Shown in pieces: positions 9,064 through 18,092 of a stretch of 64,000 nucleotides of DNA. A program made the position numbers and the translations under genes. The notes beneath the pieces were generated by a model. The model did not search any database, was not told where the DNA came from, and worked only from the letters and a program-made list of their open reading frames with translations. Each line of letters opens with the position of its first letter. The first letter of the stretch is position 1. The DNA comes from Streptomyces aureoverticillatus (GTDB taxonomy: Bacteria; Actinomycetota; Actinomycetes; Streptomycetales; Streptomycetaceae), in the NCBI RefSeq assembly GCF_014649395.1, contig NZ_BMSY01000020.1:1-64000 (forward strand). The letters are read 5' to 3'.

Positions 9064-10620
9064 ATGCTCCCTGCCCCCACGCACCGGAAAAAGCGCCGCC
9101 GCTCCGTGCTCATCGCCCTCGCGGCCTCGACGGCCGCCATGGCGACCATGGCGGCCGGCCCTCTTGGCTGGGCCGGCACGCAGAACGGCGACATGCCCAA
9201 CGGCATCAAGCCCGACAACGACCAGCCCTCCGCCGGTGCCAGGAGCGCCGGGGACCGGCTGTTGCCCTACCTGGGCAACGGCGGGTACGACGTGCGTTCG
9301 TACGACGTCGGCTACACCTACCGGCCCGGGACCACGAAGATGGACTCCTCTGTACGGATCCAGGCCACCGCCACCCAGGCCCTGTCCCAATTCAGCCTCG
9401 ACGCGGCCGTGGACGAGATCAGGACGGTGACCGTCCAGGGCCGGCCGGCCCGCTTCACCGTCGACAAGAAGGGCGAGAAGCTGGACATCACGCCGCGGGA
9501 GGCACTCGACAAAGGCCGACCGTTCGACGTGAACATCGCCTACCGCGTCGACAGGAGCGACAACCGGGCCCGCCCCGGCGACCCGACGAGCCCGGCCCCG
9601 CGCCTGACTCCGTGGGTGAACAAGAAGGACGGCTTCGTGCTCTTCGGCCAGCCGGACCGGTCACACATGTTCTTCCCGGCCAACGACTACCCCGCCGACA
9701 GGGCCCGGTTCACCTTCCGCATCACCGCCCCCAAGGACCTCCAGGCCGTGGGCATCGGTACGCAGCGCTCGCGCACCACGAAGGGCGACGACGCCACCAC
9801 CGTCTTCACCACCCGCGACGAGGTCCCCACCCATGTCGTACAGGCCGGCGTCGGCCACTACAAGGAGATCCGGGACCGCGGCCCGCGCGGGATGCCGTTG
9901 CGCAGCTACATCACCGCCGACGCGTACGAGGCCGCCAAGCCCCTGGTGAACGCCATACCCGGCCAAATGGCCTGGATGGAGAATGAGTTCGGCCGGGAGT
10001 TCCCGCTGGAGACCTACGGTGTGCTGGGAGTCGCCGACGGCTACCTGGGCGTGGCCCTGGAGACGGCGACCTTGTCCACCTTCGCCGTCGAGGGCCTCCA
10101 AGGGGAGCCGGACCTCCGCGAGCCGACCATGGTCCACGAGATGGTGCACCAGTACTTCGGCGACGAGCTCAGCGTGGCGAACTGGGACACCAACTGGATC
10201 AGCGAGGGGCACGCCGAGTACTACCAGCTGCGCTACAACGTACACAAGGGCTGGCGCGACTGGGACACCGTGCTGAAGATGCGCTACGAGTTCGACCCCG
10301 AGGGGCGCGCCGCGTCCGGGCCCCCGAACCGGCCCAAGGAGGCGATCGACGCGCTGGTCGGAGGCAACAACGCGGGCGTCCTGATGCTCGCCGGGCTGCG
10401 CCACCAGGTCGGTGACGCCACCTTCAAGAAGATCGAGCGGACCTTCTTCGACCGGTACCGGGGCAAGGCCGCCGACACCCAGGACTACATCGACGTGGCG
10501 AACGAGGTCAGCGGTCGCGACTTCACCTCGTACATCACCAGCTGGCTGTACGACGAGAAGACCCCGCCCATGCCGGGGCACCCCGACTGGGTGGCGCCGG
10601 AGCCTCCGAAGGATTCATGA
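9064..10620 (+). CDS. Secreted M1-family metallopeptidase
   Basis: A 518-aa zinc peptidase. The HExxH motif is HEMVH at residues 358-362 and the third ligand Glu381 follows in NWISEGHAEY with the HExxH-x18-E spacing of family M1. The exopeptidase GAMEN site is replaced by GVALETATL, so it may not be a classical aminopeptidase. The N-terminus has a long Arg/Lys stretch (RKKRRR) and a hydrophobic signal segment ending near residue 35, consistent with export. ATG at 9064 follows AAGGTGG. It is 45 bases upstream of a response-regulator gene in the same direction and probably belongs to the envelope module that follows. Confidence 0.85.
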   Translation: MLPAPTHRKKRRRSVLIALAASTAAMATMAAGPLGWAGTQNGDMPNGIKPDNDQPSAGARSAGDRLLPYLGNGGYDVRSYDVGYTYRPGTTKMDSSVRIQATATQALSQFSLDAAVDEIRTVTVQGRPARFTVDKKGEKLDITPREALDKGRPFDVNIAYRVDRSDNRARPGDPTSPAPRLTPWVNKKDGFVLFGQPDRSHMFFPANDYPADRARFTFRITAPKDLQAVGIGTQRSRTTKGDDATTVFTTRDEVPTHVVQAGVGHYKEIRDRGPRGMPLRSYITADAYEAAKPLVNAIPGQMAWMENEFGREFPLETYGVLGVADGYLGVALETATLSTFAVEGLQGEPDLREPTMVHEMVHQYFGDELSVANWDTNWISEGHAEYYQLRYNVHKGWRDWDTVLKMRYEFDPEGRAASGPPNRPKEAIDALVGGNNAGVLMLAGLRHQVGDATFKKIERTFFDRYRGKAADTQDYIDVANEVSGRDFTSYITSWLYDEKTPPMPGHPDWVAPEPPKDS

Positions 10621-10665
10621 CGGCATGATGGAGGCCCCGCCACCCCCTCGAACAGGCCGGAGACG

Positions 10666-11472
10666 ATGTCCCACTCAGCCTCAGTCGGCGGTGCCGGCGC
10701 TTCCGCTCCCGCGCCCGTCACGATTCTCCTCGTCGAGGACGACGAGGTGATCCGCAGGTCGGTCGCGATGGCCCTGGAGCGCTACGGCTACCGCGTCATC
10801 GCGGCTGGTGACGGTCTGACCGGACTGGAACTGTTCCGGGAGGGGCGGCACGACCTGCTGCTCCTCGATGTGATGCTGCCGGGGCTCGACGGCATCGGGC
10901 TGTGCCGCCGGATCCGGGAGACCAGCACGGACCCGATCCTGATGATGTCGGCACGCGGCGACGCGCTGGACGTCGTCTCCGGCCTGGAGGCGGGCGCCGA
11001 CGACTATGTGGTCAAGCCGGTCGACACGGCCGTGCTGGTGGCCCGGATCCGTTCACTGTTGCGGCGGGCCACTTTCGCTCCGGCCGCCGCGGCCACGGGC
11101 CGAGCGGTCCAGGCGGACCCCTCAGGCCGCCTGGACCAGCCCGCCCAGCCCGGCCACCCCACGCAGCCCGGCCCGGCCCATCAGCATGCCCGGCTCGTCT
11201 TCGGGGAGCTGACCATCGACACCGGCGGTCTGGAGGTGTCCCTGTCCGGAGAGCCGGTCGCGCTGGCCCCCACCGAGCTGCGGCTGCTCCTTGAGTTCGC
11301 CGCGAACCCGGGCATCGTCCTGGACCGGCAGACTCTGCTGCGCAACGTGTGGGACTACGGCTGGGACGGCGACACCCGCGTCGTCGACCTGTGCGTCCAG
11401 CGGCTGCGGAAGAAGATCGGGGCCGAGCGGATCGAGACGGTCCGCGGCTTCGGCTACAAACTGCGGCGCTGA
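10666..11472 (+). CDS. OmpR-family response regulator (CseB-like)
   Basis: A 268-aa response regulator. The receiver domain has the acidic pair ED at 24-25, phospho-acceptor Asp68 in LLLLDVMLPG, Ser95 and Lys117 in DDYVVKPVD. A Pro/Gln-rich linker (about 140-170) leads to an OmpR winged-helix domain ending in RVVDLCVQRLRKKIG and GFGYKLR. The layout recalls CseB of the Streptomyces cell-envelope stress system, but no sigE gene is adjacent here, so the name is not assigned. GGCCGGAGACG precedes the ATG. The stop is one base before the kinase start, indicating translational coupling. Confidence 0.9.
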   Translation: MSHSASVGGAGASAPAPVTILLVEDDEVIRRSVAMALERYGYRVIAAGDGLTGLELFREGRHDLLLLDVMLPGLDGIGLCRRIRETSTDPILMMSARGDALDVVSGLEAGADDYVVKPVDTAVLVARIRSLLRRATFAPAAAATGRAVQADPSGRLDQPAQPGHPTQPGPAHQHARLVFGELTIDTGGLEVSLSGEPVALAPTELRLLLEFAANPGIVLDRQTLLRNVWDYGWDGDTRVVDLCVQRLRKKIGAERIETVRGFGYKLRR

Positions 11473-11473
11473 C

Positions 11474-12757
11474 ATGGACACCGTACGAACCCTGCTCCAC
11501 TGGCGCTCACTGCGCTGGAAGATCGCCCTCCTCGTGGCCGTCGCGTGCGGCGCCATCGCGCTCACCGTCGGTCTGCTGGTGCACCGCAGCACCTACGAGC
11601 GGTCCATGAACGACGGCGCCGCCAAGGCATACTCCGCCCTGGACACCGCCCTCGGCTCGACCGACCCCGACGACGCGAGCGGTCTCGTCCGCGACCCTGC
11701 GCAGATGCCGCCGGAGCTGGTGCGGGAGGCACGGGCCCAAGGGGAGACGCACGTCTTCGACGAGAGCAACCAGTACCGGCCGAAGATGTGGGCTGCGCGG
11801 AAGCTGTCCGACGGCCAACTGGTGGCGACCTCCGTCGACATGACTCCCGACCAGCTCAGCCGCGCCGCGCTGGACCGGCACATGTGGAAGTACTCCCTGC
11901 TGGTCCTGGCCGTCGTCGTGCCCCTCTCGGCCCTCGCCGCCGAACTGCCCAACCGGAGGCTGCGGCGAGTGGCGCGGACCGCCCGGCGGATCGAGGCAGG
12001 CGACCTGGACTCCAGGACGAGGATGCGCGGCCGGACCGGCGACGAGATCGCCGAGATCTCGGGCACCGTCGACTCCATGGCCGACAGCCTCCGGGACCGG
12101 CTGCTGAACGAACAGCGCTTCACCGCCGACGTCGCGCACGAGTTGCGTACCCCGCTCATGGGTTTGGTCACCTCCGCCGAACTGCTCCCGGAGAGCGAGG
12201 CCACCGACCTGGTCAGGGACCGGGTACAAGTCCTTCGTACGCTCGTCGAGGACCTGCTGGAGATCTCCAGACTGGACGCGGGCGTGGAACGCGCCCAACT
12301 CCGCCCCGTCGTCCTCGCCGAGGTGGTCCAGGAATCACTCGTACGCACCGGCCTGGACGCTCGGCTGACCGTCAGCAACGCGCCCGTCGTGGCCGAGACC
12401 GACCCACGCCGACTCGACCGGATCCTCACCAATCTGGTCCTCAATGCCCACCGGCACGGCAGTGCGCCGGTGGAGGTCACCATCGAAGGGACGACGGTCG
12501 TCGTCCGCGACCACGGCCCCGGCTTCCCGGACAGGCTTCTGGCAGAAGGCCCGCAGCGCTTCCGCACCGGCACGGCGGAACGCGGCCGCGGCCACGGTCT
12601 GGGGCTGACCGTGGCCACGGGCCAGGCGCAGGTCATCGGCGCGTCGCTGAGCTTCTCCAACGCAGCCGACGGCGGAGCCGTCGCCACGCTCCGGCTGCCT
12701 TCGCCCGACGCGACGCCTGCGCAACGGGACGCGGCGGACCTGCGGCGGAACACGTGA
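11474..12757 (+). CDS. Sensor histidine kinase (CseC-like)
   Basis: A 427-aa membrane kinase: transmembrane helix near residues 16-36, a ~100-residue outer sensor region, a second helix near 140-158, a HAMP-like linker (RRVARTARRIEAGDLDSR), the DHp helix with phospho-acceptor His222 in ADVAHELRTPL, and the ATPase domain with NLVLNAHRHG, DHGPGFP and GHGLGL boxes. It starts at 11474, directly after the response regulator stop. The sensor region has no recognisable ligand domain. Together with the regulator it probably senses envelope stress, judging from the peptidase, carboxypeptidase and VanJ-like genes around it. Confidence 0.9.
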   Translation: MDTVRTLLHWRSLRWKIALLVAVACGAIALTVGLLVHRSTYERSMNDGAAKAYSALDTALGSTDPDDASGLVRDPAQMPPELVREARAQGETHVFDESNQYRPKMWAARKLSDGQLVATSVDMTPDQLSRAALDRHMWKYSLLVLAVVVPLSALAAELPNRRLRRVARTARRIEAGDLDSRTRMRGRTGDEIAEISGTVDSMADSLRDRLLNEQRFTADVAHELRTPLMGLVTSAELLPESEATDLVRDRVQVLRTLVEDLLEISRLDAGVERAQLRPVVLAEVVQESLVRTGLDARLTVSNAPVVAETDPRRLDRILTNLVLNAHRHGSAPVEVTIEGTTVVVRDHGPGFPDRLLAEGPQRFRTGTAERGRGHGLGLTVATGQAQVIGASLSFSNAADGGAVATLRLPSPDATPAQRDAADLRRNT

Positions 12758-12917
12758 CAGGGCACGCTACAGAGCTGATGCAGCCACAGAACTGATGCAC
12801 AACGGATGACCGATCGCGTGGTGCCGGAGCCACGGCAACGAGCTTGCGGAGATCTCCCCCGGCCAGGGTGGTCGACGTGCGAACGCCGCACGTCAACCAC
12901 TTTGGAAGTGCCGCCCC

Positions 12918-13916
12918 ATGTGCCTTGTCCGTGTTCCTGGCTCGCGTGGTCCCCGCCAGGTGAAACCAGCCCTTCTCGCCGCCGGCGCCATGGTCCTGAT
13001 CATCGTGGCCGTCCTCGGCGCCTCCCTCCTGCCTCCTTCCGGCGCCGACGACTCCGGCCCCGGATCGACCACCGCGGGGGCGGTGAACCCGTCCGCCCGG
13101 TCACTGCCCTGGCCGCGGGAGGGACAGACGAGCGTCCTGGTCGAAGGCCTCGGCGCCCGTGGTGAGCTGGGCACGAAGGGCAGGCAGACACCGGTGCCCA
13201 TCGCCAGTGTCACCAAGGTCATGACGGCGTACGTCATCCTCCGCGCCCACCCCCTGCGGGCGGGCGAGAGCGGCCCCGACATCACCGTGGACCAGCAGGC
13301 AGCCGACCAGTCCGTGTCCAGTGTGGAGTCGAGCGTGCCCGTCAGGGAGGGGCAGCGACTGAGCGAACGGCGGTTGCTCGAACTCCTGCTGATCCCCTCC
13401 GGGAACAACATCGCGCGCCTGCTGGCCCGCTGGGACGCGGGTTCACAGGAGGCGTTCGTCAAGAAGATGAACCGGGCCGCCCACGCCCTGGGCATGCGCC
13501 ACACCACCTACACCGGCGCCAGCGGCCTTGAACCCACGACCACCAGCACATCCGCCGACCAACTGAAGCTGGCACGGCAGGTCATGCGGGACGAGGTGTT
13601 CCGGTCCATCGTCGCGATGCCCGGCACCACCGCCCCCGACCGGTCGGGCCGGATCTCCAACTCCAACGCGCTCCTCGGCACGGCCGGCGTGATCGGCGTC
13701 AAGACCGGCTCCAGCACCCCCGCGGGCGGCAACCTGATGTGGGCGGCCACCGCGCCCGACGGCAGCGGACATGACCGTCTGATCCTCGGAGTCATGCTCC
13801 GTCAACAGGCGGGCACCAGCCCCCAGCAGGGCCTCCAGGCCGCCTTCTCCAACAGCGGCGCGCTGATCGAGGGTGTGCGGCAGTGGCTGAAGACGACCGA
13901 ACCCCGGACGCGGTGA
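12918..13916 (+). CDS. D-alanyl-D-alanine carboxypeptidase (PBP, family S11)
   Basis: A 332-aa low-molecular-weight penicillin-binding protein. All three active-site motifs are present: SVTK (Ser97, Lys100), SGN (161-163) and KTG (262-264). An N-terminal basic stretch and a hydrophobic helix at about residues 20-40 anchor or export it. It would trim the terminal D-Ala from peptidoglycan stem peptides, limiting cross-linking. It lies 160 bases after the histidine kinase, so it may have its own promoter or be under the control of that system, and ends 7 bases before the VanJ-like gene. Confidence 0.9.
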   Translation: MCLVRVPGSRGPRQVKPALLAAGAMVLIIVAVLGASLLPPSGADDSGPGSTTAGAVNPSARSLPWPREGQTSVLVEGLGARGELGTKGRQTPVPIASVTKVMTAYVILRAHPLRAGESGPDITVDQQAADQSVSSVESSVPVREGQRLSERRLLELLLIPSGNNIARLLARWDAGSQEAFVKKMNRAAHALGMRHTTYTGASGLEPTTTSTSADQLKLARQVMRDEVFRSIVAMPGTTAPDRSGRISNSNALLGTAGVIGVKTGSSTPAGGNLMWAATAPDGSGHDRLILGVMLRQQAGTSPQQGLQAAFSNSGALIEGVRQWLKTTEPRTR

Positions 13917-13923
13917 GGTCGCG

Positions 13924-14925
13924 GTGGCAACGACGCTCGGCGCCCCTCCCCCACCACCACCGCGCTCTCCCGCACCCGAGCCCGGAATCGGCACCGGCAC
14001 CGGCACCGGCGTCTGGCGACGCGGCCGGATCGTCGCCGCCCTCGCACTGCTCGCCACACTGGTGATGACGGCCCACGCTCACATCCCCAACCGGGTCGGT
14101 CACCTCGGCAGTCTCGTCGAGACCTTCGTGCCCTGGACGGGCCTGGCCGTACCGCCCCTGCTGCTGTGCGCACTGGTCCGCCGATCGGCGACGGCCGCCG
14201 TGGCCGTCCTGTTGCCCGCGGTCGCCTGGTGCTCGCTGTTCGGCGGGATGCTCGTCGACAAGCGGGCCGGTGGCGGAGACCTGACCGTCGTGACGCACAA
14301 CGTCAACGAGCACAACCCGCGCCCGGCGCGCACCGCACATGCCCTCGCCGCCTCCGGCGCCGATGTGGTGGCCCTCGAAGAGCTGGGCGGCACGGCGATA
14401 ACGGAGTACGTCAGGACACTCGCCCGCACCTACCCGTACCACTCGGTGCAGGGCACCGTCGGCCTGTGGAGCAAGTACCCGATTGCCCAAGCCCGACCGG
14501 TCGACATATCGCCCTGGGTACGCGCCATGCGCACCACTGTCCGCACCCCGAAGGGTCCGGTCGCCGTCTTCGTCGCCCACCTGATGTCGGTCCGCTTCAC
14601 CGCCTCGTCCGGTTTCACCACCGACGACCGTGACGCCGCGGCGCGTCGCCTCGGCGCCGCCCTGAGTGCCGAGACGCTCCCCCGCACGGTGCTCATGGGC
14701 GACTTCAACGGCACCTTCGAGGACCGGGCGCTGTCCGCCGTCACCTCTCGGCTGCGCTCGGCCCAGGCCGAGGCGGGCGCCGGGTTCGGCTTCACCTGGC
14801 CCGCTTCGTTCCCCGTGGCGAGGATCGACCAGATCCTGGTACGCGGCGTGGAGCCGCGCTCGTCCTGGACACTGCCCGCCACCGACAGCGACCACCTGCC
14901 GGTGGCGGCGACGCTGAAGCTGTGA
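13924..14925 (+). CDS. VanJ-like membrane endonuclease/exonuclease/phosphatase
   Basis: A 333-aa protein starting at GTG. After a Pro-rich cytoplasmic N-terminus there are three membrane segments (about residues 38-56, 66-86 and 90-106), then an extracytoplasmic EEP domain with THNVNEHN, EELGG (metal Glu), MGDFNG and the closing DSDHLPV. This arrangement matches VanJ of Streptomyces coelicolor, which confers teicoplanin resistance and acts on lipid-linked envelope precursors. Orthology is inferred from architecture only. It is the last gene of the apparent envelope module and follows the carboxypeptidase by 7 bases. Confidence 0.8.
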   Translation: MATTLGAPPPPPPRSPAPEPGIGTGTGTGVWRRGRIVAALALLATLVMTAHAHIPNRVGHLGSLVETFVPWTGLAVPPLLLCALVRRSATAAVAVLLPAVAWCSLFGGMLVDKRAGGGDLTVVTHNVNEHNPRPARTAHALAASGADVVALEELGGTAITEYVRTLARTYPYHSVQGTVGLWSKYPIAQARPVDISPWVRAMRTTVRTPKGPVAVFVAHLMSVRFTASSGFTTDDRDAAARRLGAALSAETLPRTVLMGDFNGTFEDRALSAVTSRLRSAQAEAGAGFGFTWPASFPVARIDQILVRGVEPRSSWTLPATDSDHLPVAATLKL

Positions 14926-14996
14926 ATCCCCGGAGCCCACTGGCCCGATTCCACTGGCCAGATCCCCCTGGACCGGAGGATCCGCGCCGCCGGCGG

Positions 14997-15485
14997 TCAT
15001 TCGATCCCAAGGGGTCCGATGCCCAGGTCCTCACGCATGCGGTGGCGCATCTCAGCCATGGCCGTGCGGCGCTGCTGGACATTGGCCCTGTCCTCGGCGG
15101 AGCCGACGGCAACCCCGCGGGCATAGGCGTCGCGCATCCGACGCAGGCTGTGAAACGCCTCGTTCCCGGCCGCCACAACGAGCGGCGGACCCACGAGCCA
15201 GAGCTGCTCGCTCGCCGTGTGCAATCCGGTCCCACGGAAGGCTTCGCGCACCGCCGCATCACGCGCCGACTCCGTCATGTGATCGCCCAGGGCGACAGCC
15301 CGTATCGCCTCCCCCGTGTCTTTGAGGGCGGTGGCGTACTCGGTGTATACGGCGCGCCGCATTTCCAGAGCATGTCGTGCTTCCTCACGCCGCCACCTGT
15401 TGCGATCGGCGATCAGAGTGGCGGCGATACCGATAGCGGCACCTGCCAGCGTGGAGAGCAGAGGCATCCAGTCCATGCGCCGCAT
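14997..15485 (-). CDS. Membrane-anchored hypothetical protein, 162 aa
   Basis: A single N-terminal hydrophobic helix (WMPLLSTLAGAAIGIAATLIA) followed by a long charged helical domain starting with RNRWRREEARHALEMRRAVY. This topology, one helix and then a cytoplasmic helical bundle of unknown role, is very common in Streptomyces. No catalytic motif. Start could be the first or the fourth codon (both Met). It is convergent with the VanJ-like gene. Confidence 0.7.
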   Translation of the reverse strand: MRRMDWMPLLSTLAGAAIGIAATLIADRNRWRREEARHALEMRRAVYTEYATALKDTGEAIRAVALGDHMTESARDAAVREAFRGTGLHTASEQLWLVGPPLVVAAGNEAFHSLRRMRDAYARGVAVGSAEDRANVQQRRTAMAEMRHRMREDLGIGPLGIE

Positions 15486-15543
15486 GCTGTCTCAACCACC
15501 GCTGCGACACCAGTGGCTCTCTCCCCTCCCTGAAACGCCCTGA

Positions 15544-16032
15544 CTAGTTGCGCGGCCAGGCGGGGTTCAGCCGGATCTCGATGTTGTCGGACGTCGTCTC
15601 CGGCGCCGGGTCGGCGGTCACGCGGGCCCGCACCGCGCGACCGGTGTCGGACTCGACGAACGACAGGGGCGGGCGGCCGTCCTGTAGGTACTTGTCGCCC
15701 CACTGCATCAGCGACAGGAACACCGGCAGCAGGTCCTCGCCGGCCTCGGTCAGGCGGTATTCGTCGCGGGCTCGCCTGCCCGGTTCCTGATAGGGAACGC
15801 GCACGACGACCTGTGCGGACTCCAGCTGTTTCAGGGCCCGTGACACCGCAGGTGCGGAGGTCCCGATCCGCGCCACGAAGTCCTCGAACCTGGAGGTGCC
15901 GTAGAAGCATTCGCGGACCACCAGGAACACCGTCTTGGTGCTCAGCAGGTCCAGCACCCGCTCCGCCGAGCACCCGTCGCCGATCGACCAGGTGTCCCGG
16001 TCACGCAGCCGCTCCTCGAACTCCATCGCCAT
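15544..16032 (-). CDS. HxlR-family transcriptional regulator
   Basis: A 162-aa HxlR protein, longer than average because of a C-terminal extension that ends NIEIRLNPAWPRN. Core motifs are RVLDLLSTKTVFLVVREC (first helix region, with a Cys), FEDFVARIGTSAPAVSRALKQLE (recognition helix) and the wing DEYRLTEAGEDLLPV. The conserved KW of most HxlR proteins is replaced by KT. It is divergent from the SDR gene at 16115 and flanks perfect and near-perfect dyads, so it probably represses that short operon and itself. The ATG at 16032 is preferred; an upstream GTG at 16050 is possible. Confidence 0.9.
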   Translation of the reverse strand: MAMEFEERLRDRDTWSIGDGCSAERVLDLLSTKTVFLVVRECFYGTSRFEDFVARIGTSAPAVSRALKQLESAQVVVRVPYQEPGRRARDEYRLTEAGEDLLPVFLSLMQWGDKYLQDGRPPLSFVESDTGRAVRARVTADPAPETTSDNIEIRLNPAWPRN

Positions 16033-16054
16033 CCCGCCATGGTAGCCCACTTAA

Positions 16055-16109
16055 CTAACGCTTGCGTTAGCCAGCACGCCGTGCTTCCATCTCACTAATG
16101 TCAACGTTA
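16055..16109. promoter_or_regulatory. Putative HxlR operators
   Basis: CTAACGC-TT-GCGTTAG (16055-16070) is a perfect 7-bp-arm inverted repeat. About 40 bp away TAATGTCAACGTTA (16096-16109) is a degenerate second copy with the same TAAyG core. Both lie between the divergent HxlR and SDR genes, the second just before the SDR start, where binding would block transcription. Confidence 0.6.
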
Positions 16110-16114
16110 CTCAG

Positions 16115-16828
16115 ATGGAGGATGCTGTGGTTGCAGTAGCGGGAAGGGTGGCCGTGGTGACCGGCGGTCGGCGCGGTCTTGGTGCGGCGCTGGTGGACGA
16201 GTTGCTGGCGCGCGGGGTGCGGAAGGTGTACTCCACCGCGCGCTCGGCCTACATCGACGACCGTCCGGGGGTGGTCACCGCCGAGCTCGAGGTCCGCTCG
16301 GCGGAGTCGGTCGCCGCCCTCGCGGAGCTCGCCGCCGATGCCGAGATCGTGTTCAACAACGCCGGCGTTCTGCTGCCGGCCCCACTGCTGACAGGCGACG
16401 TAGAGAACGCCACCGAGATGTTCGACGTCAACGTCTTCGGGCCGCTGCGGGTGGCTCGCGCGTTCGCGCCGATCCTGGCCGCCAACGGCGGGGGCGCACT
16501 CGTCAACATGCACTCCGTGCTGTCCTGGCTGGCCGGCAGCGGCGCCTACGGGGCGTCCAAAGCCGCGGCGTGGTCGGTCACGAACTCGCTCCGACTCGAA
16601 CTGGCGCCCCAGAACACCCAGGTCGTCGGCGTACACGCCGGCTTCATCGACACCGACATGGTCTCCGCCGTCCAACGCCCCAAGGCCACGCCCGCCGAGA
16701 TCGCCGCGCGGATCGTCGACGGCCTCGAAGCCGGGGACACCGAAGTGCTCGCCGACGACGTCACCGTCGCCGTCAAAGCAGCGCTTTCCGGCCCCGTGGA
16801 GCAGCTGACCTTCTCAGCCGCCGGCTGA
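16115..16828 (+). CDS. Short-chain dehydrogenase/reductase
   Basis: A 237-aa classical SDR. Coenzyme motif TGGRRGLG at residues 16-23, NNAG at 81-84, and the catalytic Ser134, Tyr145 and Lys149 (YGASK). An NAD(P)-dependent oxidation or reduction of a small alcohol or ketone is expected; Arg residues after the glycine motif favour NADPH. GGAGG at 16117-16121 lies inside the first codons, so translation may really begin at the GTG at 16127. It is followed 54 bases later by a tautomerase-like gene, probably one operon under the HxlR regulator. Confidence 0.88.
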   Translation: MEDAVVAVAGRVAVVTGGRRGLGAALVDELLARGVRKVYSTARSAYIDDRPGVVTAELEVRSAESVAALAELAADAEIVFNNAGVLLPAPLLTGDVENATEMFDVNVFGPLRVARAFAPILAANGGGALVNMHSVLSWLAGSGAYGASKAAAWSVTNSLRLELAPQNTQVVGVHAGFIDTDMVSAVQRPKATPAEIAARIVDGLEAGDTEVLADDVTVAVKAALSGPVEQLTFSAAG

Positions 16829-16882
16829 CATCCCGTTCCGGCCCATCCCCCCGTCCCATCACCTGAGGAGTACCGAACCGCC

Positions 16883-17308
16883 ATGCCCCTGTGGACAATT
16901 CATCACACGCCCGGGATCTTCACCGCCGACGACAAACACCGACTCGCCTCCCGCATCGCCGACCACTACGAAAAGGTCGGGCTCCCCCGGTTCTACGTGG
17001 TCACGCTGTTCCACGAAACCCGGCCCGAGGACTTCTACGTCGGCGGGGAACCCATCCCGGCCGGGGCCCGCATCACCATCGACCACATCGCCCGGCGCAA
17101 CCCCGACCAGGAGGCCCGCCGCCGGACCGCCCAGTGGATCAAGGGCATATTGGAGCCCCACCTCGAACAGCACGCAGGGCTGCACTGGGAGTTCCACGTC
17201 GACGAAACCAGCGAGGACCTCTGGATGATCAACGGAATCGTGCCGCCCCCGGGAGGTTCGGACGCCGAGCAGAACTGGGCGAAGCATAACGCGGCGTCAC
17301 CCTACTGA
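16883..17308 (+). CDS. Tautomerase-like (oxalocrotonate tautomerase family) protein
   Basis: A 141-aa protein beginning Met-Pro, so that Pro becomes residue 1 after Met removal, the catalytic base of the tautomerase superfamily. The following WTIHHTPGIFTADDKHRLA and the double-length fold match the Tautomerase_3 / cis-CaaD-like group. FHVDETSEDLWMINGIVPP closes the second beta-alpha-beta unit. The reaction could be keto-enol tautomerisation or hydration of a small acid. It follows the SDR with AGGAG before the ATG, suggesting a two-step conversion in one operon. Confidence 0.8.
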   Translation: MPLWTIHHTPGIFTADDKHRLASRIADHYEKVGLPRFYVVTLFHETRPEDFYVGGEPIPAGARITIDHIARRNPDQEARRRTAQWIKGILEPHLEQHAGLHWEFHVDETSEDLWMINGIVPPPGGSDAEQNWAKHNAASPY

Positions 17309-17556
17309 CCGCGACGCTGGTACCCGCAAACGTCGCTGTACCCCCAACGCACCGCGCACGGCCGGGGACTCATCACCTACCAGACCAGATGGGGCGGCAC
17401 CGGGCAGCCCGGGCGTGCGGCTGCTCGTCGCCGCCACCCTTCCCCACTGAACCGGGAACCTTTCCCGGTCTGTCCCGGCGCTGCCCTCTACTGCCCGGGA
17501 CGCCCCCGCCGCCACCCTCACCCTCAAGGAGCTGTCTAACCAGAGGAGGAGATGGC

Positions 17557-17886
17557 ATGAAACACACCATCCGAAGGCTCGCCGGTGTCGGCACCGCGCT
17601 CGCCGCGACCATGGTGCTCTTGGCTCCCGCCGCTTCGGCCGTCAAGCCGGGCGACCGATTCCGCTACGGCAGCCTGGACTGCGTCGCCACCGCGGACGCG
17701 GCGTGGAACGGTGCACTGAGCTGCACCGGCACCATGAACGTTTCCTGGCGTGCCAAGGTCAAGTGCTACCTGGGCTTCACGTATTACGGCCCGTGGCAGA
17801 ACAACGCCAGCGGCGGCACCAAGGAGTCCAAGACCACCTCCAGCTGCGCCTTCTACGTCGACGACATCACTATCGACGCCATCTGA
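17557..17886 (+). CDS. Small secreted protein with four cysteines
   Basis: A 109-aa precursor with a clean signal peptide (MKHTIRRLAGVGTALAATMV, then LLAPAASA, cleavage probably after ASA at residue 28). The mature ~80-residue protein has four cysteines (in LDCVAT, LSCTG, VKCYLG and SSCAFY), enough for two disulfides, and is Thr/Ser/Gly-rich. No family recognised. AGGAGGAG at 17543-17550 is a strong ribosome site that fixes this start over the longer in-frame GTG. Probably a stable extracellular protein. Confidence 0.8.
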   Translation: MKHTIRRLAGVGTALAATMVLLAPAASAVKPGDRFRYGSLDCVATADAAWNGALSCTGTMNVSWRAKVKCYLGFTYYGPWQNNASGGTKESKTTSSCAFYVDDITIDAI

Positions 17887-18092
17887 CCCACGTCAGCCTT
17901 GTGAGGTGAAGCGGCGAGATCCCCGCCCAGGGCGGTACGCGCTTCGCAGGCGCCGATCACACGCTCGAGGTGGGGGGCGGCGGGAAGCTCGGCCCGCTGA
18001 CCCCTGCCCCTGACCCATTTCTGTAACGGCCGCCCTGGGCAACCGCTCGGCAAGGCCCCGCCGATCACTGCGGCACCACTGCGCACGGAGCG

